Origin: Ignavibacteria bacterium
GTDB lineage: Bacteria > Bacteroidota > Ignavibacteria > Kapaibacteriales > Kapaibacteriaceae
DNA: 64,000 nucleotides
Assembly: GCA_016707005.1 (NCBI GenBank)
Contig: JADJIQ010000002.1
Span: forward strand, 744,001-808,000
Reading direction: 5' to 3'
Below are positions 17,375 through 26,648 of the stretch, piece by piece. Every line of letters starts with the position of its first letter. The stretch's first letter is position 1. The notes under the pieces are model-generated. The model was given only the letters and a program-made list of their open reading frames with translations. It was not told the origin of the DNA and made no database searches. The position numbers and the translations under genes were made by a program.

Positions 17375-20300
17375 TGTTCGGCGTTCTCTTGGTCAATAGG
17401 TTGTTCGATCACGCCCCAATGTTCACGTCGGCACAAATCCGGATAGGAGCAGTAGGTACACGCCTCCTTCGAGGGACGCACGGGATATGCACCGCTACGA
17501 AGATCGATGAAAGCCGGGGATATCCGTTGAATGATGACCTCCACCTGTTCTGCAAGGGGCAAGGGGGGCGGGTCCTTCTTTGATCTGCGGATCGGGATCG
17601 GGAAACTCTCGTCGGCCAGCATCACTTGATACATCGACTTCTCCGGTGACCGCAGTGCCGTGCCGAACATTCGATACACAGCAGCAGCAGGACGAGCGTC
17701 GATCTCCTTCTCGCGGAAGAAGGCGGCCACCGCGGCGAGATACATCGGCATTTGTGTTGCCTTGCCGGCCTTGATCAATGGACGTGTTGCCGTTCCCGGA
17801 AGGTTTGCTTTGTAGTCGTTGACAACAAACTCAAGCACGGAATCCACCATGGCAACATCCACTCTGTCGATGCGGGTCTTGACCTTCATCTTCTGCATCA
17901 CATCGCCTACCGGAACGTCGATCTCCGTATCGATCTCGATCTCAAAGAGGACAGGCAAGAACCCTGTTGTTTGCTGATACGCGATCTCATTGGCAAGCCA
18001 TCGACGCAGGAGACCAACGCGCATGCTTGTGCCAACGAGGGCTCGACGCTCAACTTCGGCATAGAGATGGTCCGGACGCATTTCGTGGAGAAGCTCATCA
18101 AGTAGATCGCAAAGTCTCTTCCAATGATCTTCGAAAGGGGCTTTCCGGAGATCGACGCAATAAGCGGATAGTTCTTCGGCACTCGCGAATTGTAGTTCTT
18201 CATTGGGTTGGTAAGATCGATAGAACCGCTGGACGAGTTCGTGCAACAAGATGCCGCGTTCGATCGACGTCATCTGCGTGTCGTTCTCACCACCATCGTC
18301 CTCCAGACGGAGAGTCTTGCTCGCATGATACTTGAACGGACACTGGATCACCACGTCGAGGCGTGAAGGACTCATGGGTCTGTTCACGTCCTCATCAAAT
18401 AGAGCAGCAGTTTCTTCATCAAGTCCGACTCGAACTTCACCTTCCTGCGAATCGTCGATAAAGGGCGAGAATTCACTTCGAATTCGCAGATCGCGTTGAT
18501 CGAGCAGGATCGTTCGTTGCGGATCAAGCGACTCCCAGTGTTCGTTTGGTTCCGAGACCGTTGATACGCGATCAAGAAGTGATGACGAGAGAACCATCGA
18601 CCCATCCAACGATTCAGGATAGGTACAAAGAAGCATACCATCCGATGCAACCGATGCCACAATGTCTGCCATTGACTCAATGGCCATAGCCTCGCGAAGT
18701 CCGGGCACAAGATCTTCATCGAGCATGTCCTGCGATGTCCGTGGAAACTCTCCCTCGATACAACCCACGACAACAACAAGTTTGCGCTTACGTCCGCGAA
18801 GTTCAGCCGGACGAACGATGCTGAGTCCGGTCGAAAATCCACTCTCTGACGATACGCTCACACTTTGAACAAGCATCCACCACACCCGGGTATGCTCCGC
18901 GAATGGTACGGGTGGCAGCCGGTGATCCTTTGCTACAGCACAATACGAGGAAAGTGACTCTTCCAATGCCGCAACTGCCACACGTTCATACGTCGCAGCA
19001 GCGTCGAAGATCCCTAGACCGTTCCCGATATTCTGCCGAATGATCGACGAGAATCGTTCCGCATCCATGGCGTGTTCTGCTTGCACTTCGAGTCTGCTAC
19101 GCAGAGACGAGATCGCACGTATCGCGCGCTCATATCGCGTGCGCTTTGCCTCCCACTCTTCGGCATTATCCGGATCTGCGCGCGCGAACGAGATCGCGTC
19201 GGAACGTTTGCGCTCACATCGTTGATGCCAAGCGTTCGGCCCCTCGCCCCCTACGATACGATCCTCCCTCGCAACACGAAGAAGATGCGCCACATCGGGC
19301 ACGGCATCACGAACGAACGGATCGCGCAACAGTCTTTCAACATCACTGCGAAGCCATCCACCACCGATGACTGTGCATGCCGAAAGCACAGCCGATGCTG
19401 CGCGTGTTGATGCAAGTGAGATGTCGGCATCAAGATCGATCGGGATACCGCTCGATGTGGCGAGTTCCCGAATGATTCGCATATAGTCAGATGAGCCCGG
19501 GACACATATCGCCATTTCAGAAAGAGGAGTCCCACGTCCTAGTGCTTCCTTGATAAGAGCCAGTGCACGACGGACCTCTTCACTGCGGGTCGAGAACGAG
19601 CGTTGAAGAAGTGTTGAATCGGAGTTCACATTGATTATGGATGCCGTTGGAGTACTACTGATCCATCCATGGGAAACGAACCACATGTGGTCTGTGCGGG
19701 ACCTCCGAGAAGCCCCTTCTTCTACTCCGGGCAATTCAGGAGAGAATGCGATTGCAACATCCCAGTCACATCTACAAAGCGCATGAAGCAACATCCTGTC
19801 CACAAAGGTCACACCATGCGTATCGAGCACGAGCAAACGATCAACAACGGCACCGGATGGACGGAGGAGTTTGAAAGAGCTGCGACGGGAGATCTCGTCT
19901 GCTACAAAACCGCTATAGGTTCCTCTGTCGCATGCACGTCGTCCGACCAGATCGAGGAGTTCGAACCACACGTTTGCTACTGTCTGAAGGTGTTTCCTTC
20001 GTCGTTGTCCTTCTACTCGCCCCGACAACTGTCGAACGAGTCCGGGCGAGAGTCCCTCTTGCGCCCAGCGTGCAAGACGCGATGCTTGCATTCTAACAGC
20101 GCCCGGACGTGTCTTTGCCGCATAAGCAGCATAACGAAGAAGAACATCGACCGACGCATCGGGCATGATCCGCGGACCATCCGGCAACACTTGCTGTCCA
20201 ACCGCTCTGATGAATCCTGCCATTGTGAGGATCTCAGGGGGCTCCCCTCTGCCATGAGCTTGAGCCCAAGCAACCAGCACCTCGCTCCGTTGCCTCGCCG

Positions 20301-20418
20301 TTGGCACAACGATCACAAGCGGCCCCTCCGGCAACGCCGCTATCCGCGATGTCAACGTTTGTGCCTGTACAACGGGCTGCAGTACAGAGTTGGGGATCGA
20401 AGTGGTCCAAAGCGGCAT
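17371..20418 (-). CDS. AddB/RexB-like PD-(D/E)XK nuclease
   Basis: A 1015-residue protein with an inactive UvrD-like helicase body and a C-terminal RecB-type nuclease. The N-terminus (PLVIVVPTARQRSEVLVAWAQ) resembles AddB. The nuclease region shows CPFKYHASKTL, HELVQRFY, and the core LEFVVNDYKAN with the D-x-K pattern. The terminal CTYCSYPDLC, together with the earlier cysteine, can make the Fe-S cluster typical of AddB. It would process double-strand ends for RecA together with an AddA partner. No AddA is in this window. It is divergent from the lipoprotein at 20478. Confidence 0.8.
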   Translation of the reverse strand: MPLWTTSIPNSVLQPVVQAQTLTSRIAALPEGPLVIVVPTARQRSEVLVAWAQAHGRGEPPEILTMAGFIRAVGQQVLPDGPRIMPDASVDVLLRYAAYAAKTRPGAVRMQASRLARWAQEGLSPGLVRQLSGRVEGQRRRKHLQTVANVWFELLDLVGRRACDRGTYSGFVADEISRRSSFKLLRPSGAVVDRLLVLDTHGVTFVDRMLLHALCRCDWDVAIAFSPELPGVEEGASRRSRTDHMWFVSHGWISSTPTASIINVNSDSTLLQRSFSTRSEEVRRALALIKEALGRGTPLSEMAICVPGSSDYMRIIRELATSSGIPIDLDADISLASTRAASAVLSACTVIGGGWLRSDVERLLRDPFVRDAVPDVAHLLRVAREDRIVGGEGPNAWHQRCERKRSDAISFARADPDNAEEWEAKRTRYERAIRAISSLRSRLEVQAEHAMDAERFSSIIRQNIGNGLGIFDAAATYERVAVAALEESLSSYCAVAKDHRLPPVPFAEHTRVWWMLVQSVSVSSESGFSTGLSIVRPAELRGRKRKLVVVVGCIEGEFPRTSQDMLDEDLVPGLREAMAIESMADIVASVASDGMLLCTYPESLDGSMVLSSSLLDRVSTVSEPNEHWESLDPQRTILLDQRDLRIRSEFSPFIDDSQEGEVRVGLDEETAALFDEDVNRPMSPSRLDVVIQCPFKYHASKTLRLEDDGGENDTQMTSIERGILLHELVQRFYRSYQPNEELQFASAEELSAYCVDLRKAPFEDHWKRLCDLLDELLHEMRPDHLYAEVERRALVGTSMRVGLLRRWLANEIAYQQTTGFLPVLFEIEIDTEIDVPVGDVMQKMKVKTRIDRVDVAMVDSVLEFVVNDYKANLPGTATRPLIKAGKATQMPMYLAAVAAFFREKEIDARPAAAVYRMFGTALRSPEKSMYQVMLADESFPIPIRRSKKDPPPLPLAEQVEVIIQRISPAFIDLRSGAYPVRPSKEACTYCSYPDLCRREHWGVIEQPIDQENAEQ

Positions 20419-20451
20419 CGTGATGGCTGTGCGGTGAGGGGTCGGTATCTT

Positions 20452-20469
20452 CGTGCACTTCTGTGCACG
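20452..20469. promoter_or_regulatory. Perfect inverted repeat in a divergent intergenic region
   Basis: CGTGCAC and GTGCACG separated by TTCT form a perfect 7-bp inverted repeat. It lies between the divergent AddB-like and lipoprotein genes, ending 8 bases before the lipoprotein ATG. It could be an operator or an mRNA hairpin that blocks initiation. Confidence 0.4.
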
Positions 20470-20477
20470 GACTCAAT

Positions 20478-21149
20478 ATGACCGCCCCTTTCCACCTGTG
20501 CAAATCATACATTCTCAGCGCACCTGCTGCACTGCTCATCATGGCTCTGGCCGGCTGCGGTTCCGGTCAGCCCGTGCGCGTACTCTCCGAAGGAGAGACA
20601 ACGATCAATGCCTCCCTTGGCGGACCGATCGTTCCGTCAAGCTCACCGGTGGGCTTTGTTCCGTACATCACCGCCGGTGCTACTCACGGCCTCAACAATG
20701 ACATCTCTGTCCACGGGAACCTACACCTGTTGATGTCGGCATTTGCCGTGGGTGGACTCGACCTTGGTGCCAGCGCCCGTCTGATCCGTCAAGACAACGT
20801 TATCCCGGAGCTCACTCTGGGCGCGCGACTCATCGGCTTCATGAAGTTCGGCGACCCTGTTGCCCCTCGATTGTATCCGGACGTCTCTCTCAATGGCAGC
20901 TGGGAGATCGCTGATCGAACACTTGTCTATGCCGGTGCGCACGGCACATTTCAATGGAAGCCTGGCGCATTCTACCTCAGTCCGTTCGTTGGCCTACAGT
21001 TTCCTCTTTCTACCTCCTTCAGCCTTCAAACAGAACTCATCTGGCAGGCATCGAATCATGATACACGCGTAGGGATCTTTGAAGGGGAATCATCCATTGG
21101 CGGCATGGGCTCATTCGGCGCCTTTGTAGCAGGAGTGATCACGCTATGA
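20478..21149 (+). CDS. Predicted lipoprotein, beta-rich
   Basis: The 223-residue protein has a lipoprotein signal peptide: positively charged start, hydrophobic stretch, and lipobox LAGC near residue 28. The rest is rich in alternating hydrophobic residues, with segments such as GASARLIRQDNV, ELTLGARLIGFM and GAHGTFQWKPGAFYLSPFVGLQFPL. This suggests an outer-membrane-associated beta structure. I do not recognise a family. ATG at 20478 is preferred over a GTG at 20463 that lies in an inverted repeat. It overlaps the next gene by 4 bases. Confidence 0.75.
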   Translation: MTAPFHLCKSYILSAPAALLIMALAGCGSGQPVRVLSEGETTINASLGGPIVPSSSPVGFVPYITAGATHGLNNDISVHGNLHLLMSAFAVGGLDLGASARLIRQDNVIPELTLGARLIGFMKFGDPVAPRLYPDVSLNGSWEIADRTLVYAGAHGTFQWKPGAFYLSPFVGLQFPLSTSFSLQTELIWQASNHDTRVGIFEGESSIGGMGSFGAFVAGVITL

Positions 21150-21970
21150 GAACTCTACTGCTGTCTCTTGCTACATGCTTCATCGCAACGTCCTGCACGA
21201 TGGACAGTTTTCTGTTCAATGCAGAGCCCCTTACCGAATACGTTCTCCGCACCACAGTCATCCCCGACACCAGTAGAGTAGAAGTAGCACTCCTATCCGA
21301 TGGTGAAACGATCTACGGATATTTTGTGCGTCAGACAGATTCGTTGCGGGTGAAGCCCCATCCCACGATCATCTACCATCATGGCAACCGCGATCACCTG
21401 CAGTACTATTGGGACCGTGTTGAACTTCTGTATCAGGCAGGATTCGATGTCTTCATCTACGACTATCGTGGCTTTGGTAAGAGCACCGGAACCAGCTCCG
21501 AACAAGGCTTGAGGGCCGATGCACGTGCCGCACTCTCCTACGTGATGAGCAGAGCCGATGTAGATACAACGCAGATCGTCCACTACGGATTTTCGCTAGG
21601 GGGCTTCCCTGCGCTCTATTCTGCAACTGAACTTCACAGTCCAAAGACGTTGATCACAGAGAGCATTTTTGCCTCCGGCGAAACACTCGTTCAAAGCGGC
21701 ACACTCCTCAATGTTCCCGGTTCCTACCTTTTGGAGGGGGCGTTTGACAATATGGTCCCGATGCAGAAAAGAACATGTCCGGTTCTGATCATCCATGGAA
21801 CAAACGACACCTTTATCGGTGTTGACGCCAATGGTCAACGACTGTACGATGTGGCACGTCAGCCACGGAGCTTCGTGCGCATCGAAGGTGCAGACCATAA
21901 CAACGTTCCGTACGTCTATGGGACGCAGAACTATATCGACCTCATCACCACATTCATCCGAGGCAACTGA
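21146..21970 (+). CDS. Alpha/beta hydrolase, lipoprotein
   Basis: A 274-residue serine hydrolase. The signal peptide ends in a lipobox-like IATSC near residue 17, so it is probably a lipid-anchored periplasmic enzyme. The fold shows the HHGNRDH oxyanion strand, FIYDYRGFGKSTG, the nucleophile elbow GFSLGG, an aspartate in IIHGTNDTFIG, and the catalytic histidine in GADHNNVP. The substrate is unknown; the family includes esterases and peptidase-like BEM46 proteins. It is translationally coupled to the upstream lipoprotein. Confidence 0.87.
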   Translation: MRTLLLSLATCFIATSCTMDSFLFNAEPLTEYVLRTTVIPDTSRVEVALLSDGETIYGYFVRQTDSLRVKPHPTIIYHHGNRDHLQYYWDRVELLYQAGFDVFIYDYRGFGKSTGTSSEQGLRADARAALSYVMSRADVDTTQIVHYGFSLGGFPALYSATELHSPKTLITESIFASGETLVQSGTLLNVPGSYLLEGAFDNMVPMQKRTCPVLIIHGTNDTFIGVDANGQRLYDVARQPRSFVRIEGADHNNVPYVYGTQNYIDLITTFIRGN

Positions 21971-21972
21971 GC

Positions 21973-22569
21973 GTGTTCACAGGATTGATCGAAGAGACAG
22001 GCGTGGTCACGTCAACGGTTGACCAAGCAGATGGCAAGCGCATCACGATCGCCGCTTCGCTAACGTTGGAAGATCTTGAGATCGACAACAGTATCGCCGT
22101 CAACGGAGTCTGCCTTACAGTGGTGGAGCGAACACCGAACACCTTTGATGTTGACGTGGTTGCTGAGACGCTGCGAAAGACAACCATCGGAATGCTTCGT
22201 CCGGATTCCGCTGTGAACCTCGAACGCGCCGTACGACTCAGCGATCGCCTTGGTGGTCACATCGTGCAAGGGCATGTAGATGCAACCGGCATCGTTGACA
22301 CCATCCGCACCGGCGACGCAGGCTGGGAGATGTGGATCAGATTCCCTGCCGAGTATCGCAAGTGGCTTATTCCCGTTGGATCCGTCTGTATCAACGGCAT
22401 TTCGTTGACCGTGGCAGAACTCGAGCCAGAACGATTCAAGGTGGCCATCATTCCACACACACTTTCCGTTACAACGCTCTCAACGTTGAACGAGAAGGAC
22501 TCCGTCAATCTCGAATTCGACGTCCTCGCCAAATACATCGAAAACATCGCCACCTACAGAACATCATGA
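21973..22569 (+). CDS. ribE: Riboflavin synthase, alpha subunit
   Basis: Riboflavin synthase dismutates two 6,7-dimethyl-8-ribityllumazines to riboflavin. The N-terminal MFTGLIEETG motif is diagnostic, and two lumazine-binding repeats are seen: SIAVNGVCLTVVE with GGHIVQGHVD in the first half, and SVCINGISLTVAELE with a truncated second repeat. The length of 198 residues is typical. The start is GTG, 2 bases after the hydrolase stop. It overlaps the next gene as ATGA. Confidence 0.95.
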   Translation: MFTGLIEETGVVTSTVDQADGKRITIAASLTLEDLEIDNSIAVNGVCLTVVERTPNTFDVDVVAETLRKTTIGMLRPDSAVNLERAVRLSDRLGGHIVQGHVDATGIVDTIRTGDAGWEMWIRFPAEYRKWLIPVGSVCINGISLTVAELEPERFKVAIIPHTLSVTTLSTLNEKDSVNLEFDVLAKYIENIATYRTS

Positions 22570-24062
22570 GCCTCCCAACAACGATCGGCGAGCTGAAGGC
22601 AGCAGGATATCAATACGAGTCTGTGAAGGACGAGCTACGTCGCAACGTGATCGAACGACTGCGAACCAACACGCCCATCTTCTCCGGCATCATCGGATTC
22701 GATGACACCGTGATACCGCAGATCGTGAACGCCATTCTTGCAAAGCACGATATTCTCTTGCTCGGTCTACGCGGTCAGGCAAAGACGCGCATCGCACGTC
22801 AACTCACCACGCTACTCGACGAATTCATCCCTGTTGTCAAGGGCTCCGAGATCAACGATCATCCGTTGCGCCCCGTGTCCTACCAGGCCGTGCAGCTCGT
22901 TGCCGAACACGGAGATGCTACACCGATCGAATGGCGTCCGCGCGAGGAACGCTATGGCGAGAAGCTTGCAACTCCAGACGTTAGTGTGGCCGACCTCATC
23001 GGAGACATCGATCCGATCAAGGCTGCCTCGCAACGTCTGCATTATGCACATGAGGGCGCCATCCACTTTGGGATCATTCCGCGCTCCAACCGAGGCATCT
23101 TTGTCATCAACGAAGTACCCGATCTTCAGCCTCGCATTCAAGTAGCGTTGTTCAACATTCTACAAGAGCGCGATATTCAGATAAGGGGCTTTAATGTTCG
23201 CCTCCCGATGGACATCGTGATGGTGTTCACGGCCAACCCTGAAGACTACACCAATCGTGGATCCATCGTTACGCCACTTAAGGACCGCATTCAGTCGCAG
23301 ATCCTCACGCACTATCCGCGCAGCATCGAAGACGGCATGGCCATCACTGCACAAGAATCATGGGTTGAGCGCTCGGGAATGCCCCTTATCATCCCTACGT
23401 ATCTCAGCCAGGTTGTTGAGTCCGTTGCCATGATCGCTCGCACGAGCGAATACATCGATCAAACCAGCGGCGTTAGTGCGCGACTCACCATCTCCACGAT
23501 GGAGAACATGGTCTCCAATGCCGAACGTCGCGCCTACATCACCGGCGAGATGATCGTAGCCCCCCGACTCTGCGACCTTGGTCAGGCACTTGCAGGCATC
23601 ACCGGCAAGGTGGAACTCGTCTTTGAGGGCGAAGAAGAAGGACCGCAGAAGGTTGCACGAGCACTCATCGGCAAGGCCGTGCGCGAGGTCTTCCGTCTTT
23701 CCATGCCTGATCCGAATGTGCGCAGAGCTCGTAAGGGAACTGCTGAAGAGAAACCCGATCCCTATCAGGCCATCGTCCGGTGGTTCGAACAAGGTCACGT
23801 TGTGAACATCGATGACCGAATGACAAACGAGGAATTCTACAACGCCCTCATCGCCGTCCCCACACTCGCTCAGCTCGCATCCGTCTCGTTCCATGTAGAG
23901 ACGTCAGACACTATTCGTCTAGCAACCGCTATGGAATTCATTCTGGATGCACTGCATCAACATTCCAAGCTTGCAAAAGACGACAACAGCATGCAGACCA
24001 CGTACAGAGATCTGGTGGGAAGCATTTTTACGCCGCCTTTGTCGATGACAGAGGACGAATAG
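22566..24062 (+). CDS. MoxR/magnesium-chelatase-like AAA+ ATPase
   Basis: A 498-residue AAA+ protein of the BchI/ChlI-MoxR class. A modified P-loop is ILLLGLRGQAKTRIARQL, Walker B is IFVINEVPDLQPRIQVALFNILQERD, and the sensor segment is VMVFTANPEDYTNRG, followed by an arginine-rich helical lid. In non-photosynthetic bacteria such proteins usually partner with a von Willebrand-type protein to remodel other complexes; no such partner is next to it. The open frame extends upstream through ribE, but the ATG overlapping the ribE stop gives the natural N-terminus MSLPTTIGELK. The TAG stop is the first triplet of the repeat array. Confidence 0.88.
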   Translation: MSLPTTIGELKAAGYQYESVKDELRRNVIERLRTNTPIFSGIIGFDDTVIPQIVNAILAKHDILLLGLRGQAKTRIARQLTTLLDEFIPVVKGSEINDHPLRPVSYQAVQLVAEHGDATPIEWRPREERYGEKLATPDVSVADLIGDIDPIKAASQRLHYAHEGAIHFGIIPRSNRGIFVINEVPDLQPRIQVALFNILQERDIQIRGFNVRLPMDIVMVFTANPEDYTNRGSIVTPLKDRIQSQILTHYPRSIEDGMAITAQESWVERSGMPLIIPTYLSQVVESVAMIARTSEYIDQTSGVSARLTISTMENMVSNAERRAYITGEMIVAPRLCDLGQALAGITGKVELVFEGEEEGPQKVARALIGKAVREVFRLSMPDPNVRRARKGTAEEKPDPYQAIVRWFEQGHVVNIDDRMTNEEFYNALIAVPTLAQLASVSFHVETSDTIRLATAMEFILDALHQHSKLAKDDNSMQTTYRDLVGSIFTPPLSMTEDE

Positions 24063-24153
24063 TTACTAGTTACTGGTTACTAGTTACTAGTTACTGGTTA
24101 CTGGTTACTAGTTACTAGTTACTGGTTACTAGTTACTGGTTACTATTTACTAG
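24060..24153 (+). repeat. 7-bp tandem array, left arm of locus C
   Basis: Thirteen head-to-tail units of 7 bp, TAGTTAC or TGGTTAC (A/G at the second position), start exactly with the TAG stop of the MoxR-like gene. The two unit variants occur in irregular order. The array is inverted relative to the right arm at 24651-24678. Confidence 0.96.
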
Positions 24154-24181
24154 GTCTGGCGAAGGAGAAGTTTATTGAGGC

Positions 24182-24217
24182 GTGTCACGTACTGACGTGT
24201 TGAGAGCACGTAGCAGG
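24182..24217 (+). other. Conserved 36-bp leader of a four-helix-bundle gene (locus C)
   Basis: This stretch matches, without gaps, the 36 bases before the ATG of the 51 kb four-helix gene at 27 of 36 positions. Shared blocks are GTCACGT at the left, CTG, GTGTT in the middle and AGCAC..TAG.AGG at the right end. CACGT-ACTG-ACGTG can form a small hairpin. Differences are not concentrated at third codon positions, so it is more likely a DNA or RNA signal than coding sequence. Confidence 0.75.
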
Positions 24218-24616
24218 ATGGGTCATGAACGAGATATCATAAAAGAGCGACTTGTCGCTAGTCCACTGCACATCCTTTCAATCGAGTTTTCTCGAGAGGT
24301 GCGCAGTCTTGTACGGAAGGCATTCCAACATCAGGTTGTTGAGCGAATGCCACTTGATCAACTGTATCGTTCGGGGTCCTCGGTTGGAGCGAATATCCGT
24401 GAGAGCAGATATGCAGAATCTCCAAAGGACTTTGTACATAAGCTCAAGATCGCGGAGAAAGAGCTGGGTGAATTCTTCTATTGGATTGGATTGCTGTCGT
24501 CGAAACACGACATTTTTGATGAAGACGCTGCCGCTGCCTGCGTCAACAAAGGCACACAAGTCCAAAAGCTACTTTCTTCGATCATTGTAACAACGAAACG
24601 CAACAACAGTTTGTAA
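24218..24616 (+). CDS. Four-helix-bundle protein (S23/Avd-like), locus C
   Basis: A 132-residue all-helical protein of the 'four helix bundle' family (TIGR02436). This family is known from 23S rRNA intervening sequences and is related to Avd, the accessory protein of diversity-generating retroelements. The family core is visible: YRSGSSVGANIRESRYAESPKDFVHKLKIAEKELGE, then FYWIGLL. It is basic, as expected for nucleic-acid binding. The start is set at the ATG directly after the conserved leader; a GTG at 24182 would add 12 residues but lies in that leader. It stands between inverted 7-bp arrays. It is only distantly similar to the two other copies in the window. Confidence 0.88.
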   Translation: MGHERDIIKERLVASPLHILSIEFSREVRSLVRKAFQHQVVERMPLDQLYRSGSSVGANIRESRYAESPKDFVHKLKIAEKELGEFFYWIGLLSSKHDIFDEDAAAACVNKGTQVQKLLSSIIVTTKRNNSL

Positions 24617-24650
24617 TCTCTTACGAATTGCAATTCAACGAGGTATGGTG

Positions 24651-24678
24651 TAACTAGTAACTAGAAACTAGTAACTAG
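24651..24678 (-). repeat. 7-bp tandem array, right arm of locus C
   Basis: Four units TAACTAG (one AAACTAG) on the plus strand are the reverse complement of the left-arm unit. The arm lies 35 bases after the four-helix gene and ends 2 bases before the convergent M28 peptidase stop codon. Confidence 0.93.
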
Positions 24679-24680
24679 AC

Positions 24681-26231
24681 TTACTCTTCAAATCCCGCCG
24701 GAACATACGTTCCTCTTGGCATCTGAGTGGCAGTCCACATAACGTGGGTTGCGAGGCGTGTGATGCCAACGAGATCTGCCATGTTGATCTTCGATATCTC
24801 GTCGCCGGGCTTATGATAGTCTTTGTGTTCGCCGGTGAAGTAGAAGATCACGGGGATGCGTTTCATTGCAAAGGATGCTTGATCGCTGCGGAAGAAGTAC
24901 TGCTCGATGTCGTAGGCAAGGTTGAAGGGTTTGGCGAGTGATGTGTTTGCTTCTTCATTGAGCTTCATGAGATCCGGACAGCGTTCGTTGCCGCCGATGG
25001 AGAGTTTGTTCGTTTCGCATCTGCCGATCATGTCCATGTTGGACATCGCAACACACTTCGAGAGTGGAAGGGGCGAAGCACGCACATAGGCTTTGGAGCC
25101 GAGGAGCCCCTTTTCTTCGCCGGAGAAGGCAACGTAGACAATACTTCGTGACGGACGCTGAGTGCTTGCTGCGAGTGCTTGTGCCGAAAGCAGGAGTCCG
25201 GTAGTGCCGGAGCCGTTATCATCCGCTCCGTTATAGATAGAGTCACCTTCTGCATTGGCCTTCCCTACACCAACGTGATCATAATGCGCACCGATCACGG
25301 CATATTCGTCCGGTGTTTCGGAGCCGCGTAGGAGACCAACAACATTGCGGACCTTTACGATCTCGTGGTCAAGGGCAACAGAACATGAGAAACGAACTCC
25401 GGCGATCTCTCGTGAGCGCGGGATGAGGGTTGAGTCGATCGCACGTGTTATCGATACTACACCGGCGAGGGAGTCAAACAACAGAATAGCCGGGCGTTCT
25501 CCGATGTGGATGGACGGGATACGTTTTGTGCTATCCGGCAATTGTAGGGGGCGGGATGCACGCGAGAGGTTTGGGAAGACCGATGGCCATGGATATCCGG
25601 AAACGAATGGTTTGCGGAGCGTGCGAAGGGCATCGATGACGAGCAGTCCTACTGCGCCTTTGGAACGTGCGAGTTTTAGCTTCTCACTGTTTGAGCCGTG
25701 GCGGGTGAATTGTTTGCCACGGAAACGGGTGGTGTCTGCATTGTCGGGCTCGCCTCGCAAGACAACGACCACTGCCCCCTTTACATCGATACCGGCGTAG
25801 TCATCGTATGAATACTCCGGTGCAGTGATCCCATATCCGGCAAATACAACACGTGCGTTGGTGATGACTCCTTCGCCCGTCTGTTCAAAGGGCATAAAAT
25901 CGGTCTTGACGGAGAACGCAAAAGTGTCTGTGCCTCTTGTGAAATACATCGATGTTGGGAGACGAAGATCGAGGCGTTCGAGATCGTAGACCTGATCATA
26001 GGAACCATTGATCGGCTCAAGACCGATACGTTTGAATTCCGATACGATGTAATCGGCGGCCTGCTCGAGTTCTCGTGAAGGTGTGTCTCTGCCGCGCATT
26101 TCGTCTGAGGACAGAAATGCAAGGTGACGTCTTGCAGCAACCGTATCGAAATACAGCTCTGCATCCGGTGGGAATGGTCGGGGCTCTGATGCGCCACCGA
26201 TGGCCAATGCGAGGAGAAGAGAGAGGATCAT
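24681..26231 (-). CDS. M28 family metallopeptidase with PA domain
   Basis: A 516-residue exported aminopeptidase. The signal peptide is MILSLLLALAIGGAS. A PA (protease-associated) insert is seen around residues 130-220 (DYAGIDVKGAVVVVLRG, KGAVGLLVIDA). The M28 di-zinc core is AVIGAHYDHVG, YNGADDNGSGT, VAFSGEEKGLLGS and the later MDMIGR and YHKPGDE segments. It cleaves N-terminal residues or small peptides in the periplasm or outside the cell. Its start overlaps the anti-sigma-like gene by one base (TGATG), and its stop sits next to the locus C array. Confidence 0.93.
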   Translation of the reverse strand: MILSLLLALAIGGASEPRPFPPDAELYFDTVAARRHLAFLSSDEMRGRDTPSRELEQAADYIVSEFKRIGLEPINGSYDQVYDLERLDLRLPTSMYFTRGTDTFAFSVKTDFMPFEQTGEGVITNARVVFAGYGITAPEYSYDDYAGIDVKGAVVVVLRGEPDNADTTRFRGKQFTRHGSNSEKLKLARSKGAVGLLVIDALRTLRKPFVSGYPWPSVFPNLSRASRPLQLPDSTKRIPSIHIGERPAILLFDSLAGVVSITRAIDSTLIPRSREIAGVRFSCSVALDHEIVKVRNVVGLLRGSETPDEYAVIGAHYDHVGVGKANAEGDSIYNGADDNGSGTTGLLLSAQALAASTQRPSRSIVYVAFSGEEKGLLGSKAYVRASPLPLSKCVAMSNMDMIGRCETNKLSIGGNERCPDLMKLNEEANTSLAKPFNLAYDIEQYFFRSDQASFAMKRIPVIFYFTGEHKDYHKPGDEISKINMADLVGITRLATHVMWTATQMPRGTYVPAGFEE

Positions 26232-26644
26232 CAGCGGAAGTATTTGATCATGACCGTCGTGCCCGGATCGGCGCGACGGAATTCGACCACATCAGCGAGG
26301 TGGCGAATGAGAAAAACCCCTCTGCCCCCTTCACGAAGGAGATTTTCGGGGAGTCGAGGGTCGGGTACGGCGTCAGCATCAAAACCACTACCGAAATCGC
26401 GGACCAACACGATGATCTCGTGAGCGGAGATCTGAATGTCCACGTGTACAGCGATCTCAGCGATGCAGTGGTGTGCGTGGATGATGGCATTATTCACCGC
26501 TTCCGTAACGGCAACATGCATATCGTGGAAGCGGCTGGGTCCAAGCGATTGCAGTTCGTTGACGGAACGCAGGAATGGCTCCACCATCGTGATACAGGAG
26601 CGTTCACTTGGCACACGAAGGGAATATGTGTTGACCTGGCTCAT
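26231..26644 (-). CDS. Anti-sigma factor-like ATP-binding protein (RsbW family)
   Basis: A 137-residue protein made only of a GHKL histidine-kinase-like ATPase domain (HATPase_c_2). The N-box is VAVTEAVNNAIIHAHH, the G1 box VRDFGSGFDADAV, and the G2 box is EGGRGVFLIRHLAD. RsbW/SpoIIAB proteins of this size phosphorylate an anti-anti-sigma factor and hold a sigma factor. No antagonist or sigma gene is next to it. ATG at 26644 is chosen: it follows the upstream stop by a few bases and gives the usual N-terminus. Confidence 0.85.
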   Translation of the reverse strand: MSQVNTYSLRVPSERSCITMVEPFLRSVNELQSLGPSRFHDMHVAVTEAVNNAIIHAHHCIAEIAVHVDIQISAHEIIVLVRDFGSGFDADAVPDPRLPENLLREGGRGVFLIRHLADVVEFRRADPGTTVMIKYFR

Positions 26645-26648
26645 GGTA

